Assembly: GCA_035222895.1 (NCBI GenBank)
Contig: JAVYIG010000890.1
Coordinates: 62,001-126,000, forward strand
Length of the DNA stretch: 64,000 nt
Direction of reading: 5' to 3'
From: Strongylocentrotus droebachiensis
Lineage: Eukaryota; Echinodermata; Echinoidea; Camarodonta; Strongylocentrotidae
Position numbers and translations under genes: made by a program. Positions within the stretch are counted from its first letter, which is position 1; each line of letters begins with the position of its first letter. Under the pieces are notes generated by a model. The model did no database searches. It was not told where the DNA came from and saw nothing but the letters and a program-made list of their open reading frames with translations. Of this stretch, positions 37,815 to 49,800 are shown one piece after another.

Positions 37815-40800
37815 GTTGGTTCTCTCATAGATCTAGGACTTTAGAATATTAAAGGTAATACAAAGTTTTGGGAAATTTTGAAAATTGAGTGGATAGTGAA
37901 TCTTAACAATTTTGATATATTTGGATGCCCCTGTGGATGTATTATAAGCACTAAAAAAATTAGCCCCTAAAACACTTCTGTTTTCGAGAAATATTGAATA
38001 TAAAAATTTACCGGTGCTCCCGGTAAATTTTGATAAATTTCAAATAGCGCCTATGGCCGTACAATGGTAGCTGCGACCATGAAAATCTCAGAATATGTTG
38101 TTGTGATATATAATTTCCAAACGGAAATAGCAAATCGGTCTTTTTTAGTCAAGAAACATTGTTTTATAGCTAAATTAATATCTTGAGCTTGAGAGGGAGC
38201 TATACAACATAGAGAGTTTATTATTTATAATTTCATAACTTTAGACTCGATTTCAACCGCGACAACGATCAATAAATATTGTAGGAACGCATATGCTTCC
38301 AATATGTTAATCTGAACCAAATCCATGACCCTATACCAAAACTTTGTAATACCTTTAATGAAATGTGTCATGAGATAAAATGTCCAGTGTTTGATGAAAA
38401 TGAAAAGGTTAGAATAGGCTGCGTAAATATTCCGGCAACGTCAATGACGTGACAAAAACACCAGACAAAATTGTTTTCCATTTTTACTCCAATTTTATTA
38501 TAAATAACAAACAAATGAATAGCTCTGAATCTTGACGGCACTATGTCACTAATAAAAAGAATCGAGTTACATGAATGAAATGGCAGAGGTGCGTAACATG
38601 CCAAGTGTGAGCATGCAGAGCGAATAGTGTAACAAGTTAGATCATCGAAATATAATAATAAAATTGCTTACGTGTCACGTGACTAGCAATGAAGTAAAAG
38701 TTAAAACAGAGTTCAAAGTCCAAAACTAAAGTCCAAAGTCTGTAAATCGGATGTCGCGAAATATCGTGCGCAGGAAGGTGCGGCGATCGCGACAGAAGTC
38801 GAAGACTAGGAGGACGAGTGATCAGGACGTGAAGAAATAATCGAAGAGCGAAAAGATGAACGAGAAACCAGAAGGGAGATCACGAGGAATGATGACATCT
38901 CGGAGACTTGCGACGCTCCGTTGAAGTCGGGGCTGAAGAGCCGAACGGAGGTAAAGTTCGAAGACAGCGATGAAGAAATCAGGAATCAAGTCGACCAGCT
39001 GCGGTGAGTCGGGCAGGCTGGGAGAAGATGAATAACGAAAAGTTCATGAAGTTGAAAACGTAACCAACGAACAGCTGCGGTGAGTCGGGCAGGCTGGGTG
39101 AAGATAACAAACTCATGATGACATAAATCAGTCGACCAGCTGCGGTGAGTCGGGCAGGCTGGGTGAAGAAAACAAACTCATGATGACATAAATCAGTCGA
39201 CCAGCTGCGGTGAGTCGGGCAGGCTGGGAGAAGTTGAATAACGAAAAGTTCATGACAGCAACAAGATCAAATTTGTATGTTCGTGGCAGTGAATCGCCGA
39301 ACAGATGATCGAGAATGAATAAAAGTCAAAAGTCAGGCAGCAACATGATCGTGCTGGATATAGATGCGGACTCGACCGTAGGTAGATGAAACGGGAGTAG
39401 GTGTTGACTCGACCAAGTACTAGGTGAAAGCGGGAGTCGATGTTAACTCGACCAAGATGAAAGCGGGAGTAGGTGACTCGACCAAGGTGTAAGCGGGAGT
39501 TGATGTTGACTCGACCAAGATGAAAGCGGGAGTGAAGCTTGAAAGGAAAAGCGACGCGCAAAGCTGAGAATTTGGCGGAGCGCTGAACCAATAAGAAAGC
39601 GAGGTTGGCGAAGCGGAGGTGAGGACCAATCAGCGCGAGGATTGAGAAAGTCCTAGAAGACGCTCGAAGAACAAAATTAATGGCAAATTCGAGAAAAATG
39701 TGTTTGTTTACAATAACAAATGAGACATTGTGAGACAATACAAGCAAAATGAGAGTTACAAAAACATTCATAATAAAGTACAATCAGAACAGCAAATCAT
39801 TATCAAAAGTACGAATGTTAACAGACAAAAGCAATTATCTAGCAAAGAATTCAAATTAGGAATTTTGGAAAACACAATTAAGTTATGCACGAATGATACG
39901 AGAGCTAACAAATACAGTAGCGCAAAAGTAGGGCGCTACATTTACTCCCCTACCAGAATCGAAACTGTGAATTTAAGAACAGCTGAGAGGCGATAAGCAT
40001 AAAGCCTAACATATCCTAAGTTAAGAATATACACGCAGTCAGAAAATTTAGCTGACCAATTAACGTTGCCTACAAACAATGCACAATTATCAATATCGGA
40101 CAAAAATCAATAACTACATGTAGGTCTAGATCTATAAGTAGACTAGAGTCTAGACCCTATAGGTCAAAGGTAATATCTGCATGCAAAGATTTACACAATA
40201 CAAAATCTGAAATGCAAAGATTGTTCAATCTGATTTATGCCGTCAAGAACAGAACCGTCGGAAATCCGTTTGTCGGGGTCACCAATTTAGAATATTTAAA
40301 TGAAATGTGTCATGAGATAAAATGTCCAGTGTTTGATGAAAATGAAAAGGTTAGAATAGGCTGCGTAAATATTCCGGCAACGTCAATGACGTGACAAAAA
40401 CACCAGACAAAATTGTATTCCATTTTTACTCCAATTTTATTATAAATAACAAACAAATGAATAGCTCTGAATCTTGACGGCACTATGTCACTAATAAAAA
40501 GAATCGAGTTACATGAATGAAATGGCAGAGGTGCGTAACATGCCAAGTGTGAGCATGCAGAGCGAATAGTGTAACAAGTTAGATCATCGAAATATAATAA
40601 TAAAATTGCTTACGTGTCACGTGACTAGCAATGAAGTAAAAGTTAAAACAGAGTTCAAAGTCCAAAACTAAAGTCCAAAGTCTGTAAATCGGATGTCGCG
40701 AAATATCGTGCGCAGGAAGGTGCGGCGATCGCGACAGAAGTCGAAGACTAGGAGGACGAGTGATCAGGACGTGAAGAAATAATCGAAGAGCGAAAAGATG

Positions 40801-43800
40801 AACGAGAAACCAGAAGGGAGATCACGAGGAATGATGACATCTCGGAGACTTGCGACGCTCCGTTGAAGTCGGGGCTGAAGAGCCGAACGGAGGTAAAGTT
40901 CGAAGACAGCGATGAAGAAATCAGGAATCAAGTCGACCAGCTGCGGTGAGTCGGGCAGGCTGGGAGAAGATGAATAACGAAAAGTTCATGAAGTTGAAAA
41001 CGTAACCAACGAACAGCTGCGGTGAGTCGGGCAGGCTGGGTGAAGATAACAAACTCATGATGACATAAATCAGTCGACCAGCTGCGGTGAGTCGGGCAGG
41101 CTGGGTGAAGAAAACAAACTCATGATGACATAAATCAGTCGACCAGCTGCGGTGAGTCGGGCAGGCTGGGAGAAGTTGAATAACGAAAAGTTCATGACAG
41201 CAACAAGATCAAATTCGTATGTTCGTGGCAGTGAATCGCCGAACAGATGATCGAGAATGAATAAAAGTCAAAAGTCAGGCAGCAACATGATCGTGCTGGA
41301 TATAGATGCGGACTCGACCGTAGGTAGATGAAACGGGAGTAGGTGTTGACTCGACCAAGTACATGTACTAGGTGAAAGCGGGAGTCGATGTTGACTCGAC
41401 CAAGATGAAAGCGGGAGTAGGTGACTCGACCAAGGTGTAAGCGGGAGTTGATGTTGACTCGACCAAGATGAAAGCGGGAGTGAAGCTTGAAAGGAAAAGC
41501 GACGCGCAAAGCTGAGAATTCGGCGGAGCGCTGAACCAATAAGAAAGCGAGGTTGGCGAAGCGGAGGTGAGGACCAATCAGCGCGAGGATTGAGAAAGTC
41601 CTAGAAGACGCTCGAAGAACAAAATTAATGGCAAATTCGAGAAAAATGTGTTTGTTTACAATAACAAATGAGACATTGTGAGACAATACAAGCAAAATGA
41701 GAGTTACAAAAACATTCATAATAAAGTACAATCAGAACAGCAAATCATTATCAAAAGTACGAATGTTAACAGACAAAAGCAATTATCTAGCAAAGAATTC
41801 AAATTAGGAATTTTGGAAAACACAATTAAGTTATGCACGAATGATACGAGAGCTAACAAATACAGTAGCGCAAAAGTAGGGCGCTACAGGACTAGGCCTA
41901 ATCCATTTTTCTAGAGATCGATACAGTAAGTGTAAAAAAGACAATGAAAGAGCCTAGAGGTCTAGGCCTATAACCGTCTAACTTTAGTAGTCTAGACCGA
42001 AAACTTCAGTCTCTCTAATCTTCGGTTGTTCCACTGAGACTACGTCTGGCTCCACTAGACCTCCGATTATGACAACAAATGTCAGTTTTATTAAAGAAAT
42101 GACCCAAATCAGATGGTTATTTCTGTCTAGATCTAGTATTATAGTCTAGAGAGTAGAGCTTAGCAGGCGCAGGAGGGGGGAAACTGAATTCAGACAAGGA
42201 TTAAGAGTCGAGAATGGTACAATGAATCGTCTTCTTTCTCTAATAATTTAATGAAACGTCAAAAAAAAACTGAATTTAGACAAGGATTAGGCCATGTAAA
42301 ATGTTGATCGTCCAGATTTTTTGAAAAAGAGGAGGAGGGTGTACCATGTTATTTGATATTTGATATTTCAAAATGGCCGCTCGGTACATTTTCCCCGACA
42401 GTCGAGGCTATTTTTTTTCAAGATGGCCGCCGACAATTTTTTTTTTTTTAAATCAGAAATAGAGCCATTTTAGCAGTGTTTTTCATGTTTTTTTTTCTTT
42501 CAAAAAAAAAAAAAAAATTCAAAAATAAAAAATAACAAAAAATAACAAATAACAAAAAATAGGAGGCGGCCCACAAAAAGGAAGCGGGCGGGGACGATCA
42601 ACATGAAATCAATTTTACATGGCCTTAAGTGTCGAGAACGGTACAACGAATCGTCTTCTTTCTCTTATAATTCAATGAAACGTCGAAGCTTCCGCGCTTT
42701 GAATGTATTTACCAAAATGGCACTAGAGTCTAGTCCACTGACTACCGGTAGTTACATGTAGCTTTTGAACCCTTTAGTCATAAATAATCTTCCCAAGGAG
42801 CCTCATGGTATGATAGTTTATTATTATTTCTCTTTCTGAAGGTTGGATTGGGTCTCTAGCCTGGGCCATCTCCACCCTTACCAGCCCTTTGACAGCTATC
42901 CTCTTGAGATACTGTCAGACCCGCAGCATCGCCCTCCTCGGTATCATCTTCTGTTCCTCCAGCCTCCTCATCTCGTCCTATGTCACCAATGTCTTCTCAC
43001 TGTTTGCTACGTTCAGTGTCATGTACGGCATGGGTATCAACTTTGCCCAGCACTCTACGCTCTGTCTCATCCTCACCTACTTCCCTAAACGAAACTCCAC
43101 AAGAACCATCTCCTTTGCACTCACTGGATGCCAAGTTGGTGAGGCTACTACTTTTTTGTTTGTTGAATCACGTAATGTCATCCTAAATTCTTGCATTATG
43201 TAAGGTCCAAACAAATTAAGACTGGATTATTGATGTAGCAGGTACAGGTGAAAGATACAGACATCATTAAAGACCTGTTGATTGTTCATTTTTGTATGTG
43301 AAGTATTAATATTAGTTAATCAAAATCTGGACTCGTGTTTTTTCATACGCAAGTAGTATGTACTGTAATGCAACGTTTTCACTCAATATCAACTTTGATT
43401 AGGTATAATATTAAGATGTTTGACATATTTACAAATTACAATAAATATTAATTTTCTCTTAATACTGATATTTTAATTTCCAATAGGACTGCTTGCACTC
43501 AATCCCTTGATGGCATATTTTGTTGCAACCAAAGGATGGCGTCTTGCTCTCCGCATCTTCAGTGGGATTGTGTTTCTCCCTGGTGTGATAAGTTGCATCA
43601 TCCTGCTTCCGCCCAGAAAGAAAAGCAACGACTCTGTGAGCCCTCAGACAGGGGAACGTCTAGCCCTCTATCACGTATGCGAGAGGGATCAGGGTAGTGG
43701 AGATCATAACATTAACGATGAAAAAAGCAGGAATGTGAACGATGCTCAGTCATTGGCAGGGGATGGTCAAGTTCAGATTGTACCCCCTAAGGATCAGGAG

Positions 43801-46800
43801 GACTTGTTATCTAAGGTCCAGGGTTCAAAGCCTGTGTGCCGATTTTGCGTGAAGAGCCGAGAAGAGGACGAGAATGGCGAGTTGAAAGGGGAAGAGATAG
43901 AGAGGACGGCTGTGGAGATGAAAATGTCGAAAAATCCAGTGACATATTTCTTCTCGGTTGCATTGGCTACACTTTCCCTAGCATGGACCTTCTTCAATGT
44001 TAATCTGGTAAGTTTTCTTGATTGAGAAATTCTTTGGGTGATAAAACCAATGCATTCATGTACATATTCTGTATTTCTCGTAGCTGATAATGGTGATTCT
44101 AGTCATGCATTCAGTTGTGTTCTGTCGATGGCCTTTGTTTATGTCTTTGCCTCGATCAGATAGAAAACTAGTTGTCTAGGAGTAAGGTACAGTGTATTGA
44201 TCTTATCTAACGATGTCCATGCTATTGATTATCAACTGACTTTTTTGTCCTTATGTTTTGTCAAATGGACAAAGAAAGCAAGGTGTATAACCATAGTTTA
44301 GAAGGAAGAATCATCTTCAAAGTCTGAATTTATATATAAATGCATGATTGAGAAATATAGGTAGACTGAATCTGAGAGATATTTGTCTATTTAACTGTTA
44401 AAAGACTTTAAAAGAGAGTGTGACATTAGTTGACCCTATTGTGTGATTGTGAAATGTGAACAGCTGCTTCTCTCCCCTTTTGACATGCTAGTAAATGACT
44501 GATCCAGTCAAGATACAAAGTAGAGCATGGAGATAAGAGTCTGTACTTGCAGACAACAAGTACTTTTAAATTTAATCTGTTATGTAATACTTCCAGATAT
44601 TAACACTACATACAAACAGCTGAAGAACAGTTATGTCAATAAAGAGTAAGACAATGTCAATCGTCTAGACAACAGATACCCTTATCTTAGTATAACAATT
44701 TGTGTACAGTACACATTGATATCTACTATGTTTTAACATTATTACTACATGTAGGTCGGCGATTTAAGGTATTTGTACGTTAGTGATTACAACCATTGAT
44801 CTTACTCTTGGTAATATCTTATATTTTAAATGTTAACTGTGCCATAATTTCCTATAATTTCATGAGGAAAGAGACTGTAATGTTTCTGCAGATACAATCA
44901 AATTTTTGACACTATTGTTGTATTTGCTTAAATAGCATCAATGTGTATATTGCTGGTGACTAATGAGTTTATCTGCCAATAACTAAGCTGTAGCTGAGAT
45001 GGATGGCAAGACATTTGTATCTTTCATGTTCATCATGATTTTGAATTTGAATTTTATTAGTAAATTTTATTCAAATACGGTACATGAACATTTTGTTTCA
45101 CAATACATAAATAAAATAATTATCTGAACAAGAAAATCAACAAGTTGTATAGTTTCGCGAGTAATCACAAATTAACAATAAAAAAAGTAGTTTGTATGTA
45201 CAGTGGTAAATGATATTATTACAAAATAATTACAGTCAAACCTGTTTTCGTGACCACCTGTCTATAAAGACCACATTTTCTGTTTCCCTTGAAAACATTT
45301 TCTCATTGATACATATACTATAGGCACCTGTCTACAAAGACCACTTTTCTTGTCTCTCTTGGGTGGTCTTTATACTTTATAGACAGGTTTCACTGTATAT
45401 GACATGAATAACATCATCTTTTTTTATTGCCTTGTATATTTGTAGGTGAGTTACACAGACAGCGTTGGCATCCCCGCAAACCATGGCTCGATCCTACTCA
45501 CAATCTTAGCCGGAGCTGAGATGGTCGGCAAAGCTCTCCTCTGTATCTTCGGCGATCATGTCCCTATCGCTAAGGTCTACATCATCATCATGTGTAACGT
45601 CCTCTCGGCTGTCATCTCCTGTGGTATGATCTTCTGTAAGGACTTCACCAGCATGATCGGTATAGCTATCGGTAAGTGCTCGGGGATCCTCCTTGCAAAA
45701 ATTCAACTTCAAATGGATTTAAGTTCTCGTAATCACAGAAAATTTTATTTAAAGGCAACATTTAACAATGTTAAATCTGAGATGCATGGCCCTATGTGTT
45801 ATCAGTGTCTGCAATATATGGTGTATTGAAGCCCTAAAAAAAATTGTGCTTCAAAATGATCATGAAGTGCCTCAAAAAAGTAAAAATCTTTGAGTGACCA
45901 GTTTTACCATACACATTTTCCCCAATAGACTGTAGTGTATAAAAACCGTTAGGAAAACACAAAATTTGATTTCGATGTCCAGTCATAAATATCTTGATAA
46001 TCAGACAGGCGATTGGCTTGTAAAAGTCATGGGATTCCTGACTGACCTAAAGGTTTATAATTATGATTGCAGCATGAGCTTAAATCTAGGATTTTGTTTC
46101 AGAATTTGAGGCAATGTTACCAAGTTACTTTAATAGATTAAATCCAAGATATTGCTGTATACAGTGTATGTTTGAGACTCTGAATAAATGATATCTACCA
46201 AGCAAACTTGGTAGATAACTCAAGTTGCCTGAGTAGTGAGCAAATACATGAGAAAATCAGGCTTGTGTCCCTGATAGCACATGTTGACCTTTACAGGTTT
46301 CAGTGAATAAGATTTCCACCAACTTTTTGATAGATTCAAACAATTAAAAATTGTTTAGCCAATTTTTTTCTGAAATGTACATCAGTTCAGTTCAGTTTAT
46401 TTTATTTTTGCATTGCACCAACTTCAGCCAAAAGCTGTTCTTCTGCAAGTCTGTGCACAATCAAAAAATACATGTACAATTATAAGATAAGACATCAATG
46501 ACATCATAACATATACGTATTAAAAACAAACAAACAAGAACATAAGTATGAAAAAGAAAAATGAATGAAAAATTATTCTTTCCAAACAGCCTTTAAATTA
46601 CTTTAATAGTTATATATATTTAAGCTTCAAAATATAAATACTATCTGTTATTTAAAATATTATAAAGCTTTAACAGTAAAATTGCATTTTATAAAATTAA
46701 TATTTATATTACCCTTGATTTAAATACAGAGAAAGACATATTTTTTACGTTCATACATATAGGTACGGTAGCTGATTCCAAGATTTAATGCCTCTACAAC

Positions 46801-49800
46801 GTAACAAGCTCCTTTTCTTGCAATTCATATGTGGTTTTGGCAGTTCTAAGGTTTTATGAGCATTTCTCAAGCTATAATAATATTATTTAATAACAAAGTA
46901 CTTTCTAGACCCACCAAGTATCATTTCATGAACAATTTTATACAAAATACATAAAACATGTTTATCTCTCCATTCTGGTAGATTTTCTGTTTTCAAACAA
47001 AGAAATAAATCTCGGCTAGGGAACCTCCATTCAACTTGGAGTACCACCCGAAGTGACCTATTCTGTAGTTTTCGCAAACTTTCTGAACTTCCTTTCCCGG
47101 CATTCCTCCAAATTGCACTACAGTAATCAAACTTACATTGAATTACTGATTAATAAAATATTAGTGCAGTTTGCTGTGTACATTAACATATGGTCTTAGT
47201 CTTTTCAACAAATATATATCTGTTAATACCTTCTTACTTAAATATTCAATACATGTACATGTGTGTATGTATGTTTACCCCAATCCAAATGTTTATCAAT
47301 AACTACCGGTATTCAAAGATACAGCTACTAAATCAGTGTAATGACAATACATTCAAGCCAATAAATCATAGCTTATTCAAAAGAATTGAGTGGTCCACTG
47401 TATCTTAGGTCTTTTTTAAGTCAAGGGTCACCACTCCGGTCAAGCCAGTCTTCCATGACATTCAAAGACACTATGAACATGGCGGACACAGAAAGCGGAC
47501 AAAATATACAGTTCCTAAGGTAGACAAAGGAACATCCCTTCACTGCTATTATGTAAAAAGGTGAATATGCAAGTGACACCTGTTCTACACATTTTTACAT
47601 AATAGCAGTGAAGGGATGTGCCTTTGTCTACCTGAGGAACTGTATATTTTGTCCGCTTTCTTTGTCAGTTATGTTCATAGTGAGAGATGTCATTGTAGAG
47701 TGTTTCAGTCGAAAACCTGATTGTTTGCAACTTATAATTCTGTTCTGATCCATATAACCGTAAAGTAGATCAAATACCAATTTTTCAACAATTTTAGATA
47801 TCGCGGGAAGAATTGGTATTGTTCTATAATTGTTCATATTATACTTTTTTCCTGATTCCAAAACTGGAATATCACAAGACATTTTCCACTGCAGAGAAAC
47901 AACAACATGTAGTACCATAACTGAAACTCTGGTTTAGCTTTAACTTAAGTTTTAGGGAGATACAGGTCCTTATAAAGAATGGTAGTCATTCTTACATGTA
48001 ATTGACCACAAGTCTTCTAATCAATTGCAAAATCACAATAATATGCCATTTATGTAAAGAGTTGTGAATGATATCAAGCTCAGGTTGAGTTGTGATATAT
48101 AATTGCAACTCTTAAGACGATTGGGCCTGAGAACTACATGTACATGTACATTGTATGTATGTAAGCTCATATCAACAGCTACATTGTATGTTTAACTTGG
48201 TTTCAATCTTTATCACATCTTTCATTATATTTATAAACTAATGAAGTCTTTCTTTTTATGAACAAATCTAGAATGTTTTGTATTTGTTTATATCAAAGAG
48301 GGAGAGGGTTTCTTGTTTTTAATGCTTCTACATGTACATGTACACTGTATGTGCATGTAATAAAGCCATTGAAGAACACTCAATTGAAATAATAATATAC
48401 TGTTGTGGCCAGTTTTCAATAAGATTCATTCAAAATGCCTATTAATGTAAGTAGATCCAGAGTGTAGACTATAAAATACATACATGTACATTTAGTTTAC
48501 AAATAGAAATTGTACTTTACAAGTACCTTGCATAGAGCCTGCATGTTTCAGCATCTACGTTTAACTGAGTGAAATAACGAGAGTGAAATAACGAGACAGA
48601 ATCTAGAAAGGGATTGTGTTCAGACAATCTATTTGGCAAATCCATTGGGAAAGAAAAAAGTCTTTTGTTTGACATCTACAGGTACATGTACATGTTCATT
48701 GTACAAATAACGCTTGAATTCAGAAAATGTTTGCCGATTTGCCACATTACTTTTTACCTACAATACCGGCATACTGCCCTTTGTTATGAGAAGAGACTCC
48801 CATTAGTAGCAGGAAGAAATAGAGGAAGGATTTTCTTTGGATAAGATCCTTTACGTGACACATTGTAGATTATTTTTCCAGTGCAAATAACTGTCTGTAA
48901 AACTAAATCTCTCCTGGAATGCATTCATTGAATATATTTAAAAAGATGCTTTGAATATAGTTCTATTAAAGGCCAAATAACATCAATAACACCATGCCCG
49001 CCTCCTTTTTGGCCACTGCCTCTTTATTTTTACTTTTTAGAAAAAAAAGAGAAAATTATAATAAAAGGCTGTGATGTACAATTTGGATACATGTACATGT
49101 ATTTTGTCTCCATTGGCTGAGTTAGTCTGTTGCTTTTACAGTTATATTCAGAGCCATGAAATTTGTTGATACTCTAGTGTAGAACGTTGGAGGTCATGTA
49201 TCTTCAATACCAATACAAATGGAGCAGATCTATTTGAAAGCACAATACACTTAAAACTGGCTACCAGCTACATGTACTGTATATAGTTATGAGTACCGTA
49301 TACATGTACCTGTCATGTCAAGGATGATGTATTGATGTATGCTATTGTAACCTGCTATTGTTCTTATCATGTACGTGTACATGATGATAATATTTCATAT
49401 ACTATATGTATCAACATTTTTAGTGCAGTCGATGCAGTCCTTATTTTGTGTAATGTCATATTCTTCTTTGCCGTTTACTTGTAATTCAATGTTTTAACAT
49501 GTTCCTTTAGTATTTCTCACTTTTCCTTCCTTATCCTTTCTTCTTTCTCTTGCGCTTAGAAACATTGTATTAAGCGCATTATAAATGTAATGTATTATTA
49601 TTATTTTTATTATTGTCTGAATTTATAAGTGAATGTATTTGACAACAATGCTATCATTACCTCCAATTACTGGCTTTTTAGCCTGCACACATAAATTTTC
49701 AAGAAGGGCATTGTGTGGCACGAGGCATACGGTATGGTACATTTTAAAGGTAATACAAAGTTTTGGTATGGGGTCATGAATTTGGTTCAAATGAACATAT

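Larger units (their letters stand above)
38359..41888 (-). mobile_element. Non-autonomous LTR retrotransposon with tRNA-Trp-type primer site
   Basis: Two direct repeats, 38359-39940 (1582 bp) and 40301-41888 (1588 bp), enclose only 360 bp. On the minus strand each begins TGTAGCGCCC and ends CACATTTCA, so both have TG...CA ends. After the 5' LTR (the higher-coordinate copy) and a 16-bp spacer comes TGGTGACCCCGAC (40284-40272), complementary to the 3' end of tRNA-Trp (GTCGGGGTCA plus CCA). Before the 3' LTR is a purine tract GGTAGGGGAGTAAA (39954-39941). There is no gag, protease, reverse transcriptase or integrase. Full replication signals with no genes mark it as a passenger element dependent on an autonomous relative, probably Gypsy-type. 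Confidence 0.88.
37815..42841 (+). other. Intron 1 of the SLC16-like gene (5.0 kb), mostly transposons
   Basis: Contains a TTAA element (37853-38354), directly followed by an LTR retrotransposon on the minus strand (38359-41888), a short tandem duplication of intron sequence (about 42184-42690) and a GGCC-ended element inserted in it. Only about 1 kb is not obviously repeat-derived. Confidence 0.8.

Noticed and set aside
38990..39230. Regularly spaced repeats resembling a CRISPR array
   Set aside because: They are LTR-internal tandem repeats with similar, not unique, spacers, in a eukaryotic genome; no cas genes.
39250..39783. 177-codon minus-strand frame (and its 179-codon twin at 41192-41731)
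   Set aside because: It lies wholly inside the LTRs and consists largely of translated tandem repeats (SRFHLGRVN). It is open in both copies because the LTRs are nearly identical, not because of selection that I can show.
38359..41888. Reading the ~1.6-kb direct repeats as a simple segmental duplication
   Set aside because: TG...CA ends, a primer-binding site after one copy and a polypurine tract before the other fit an LTR element much better.
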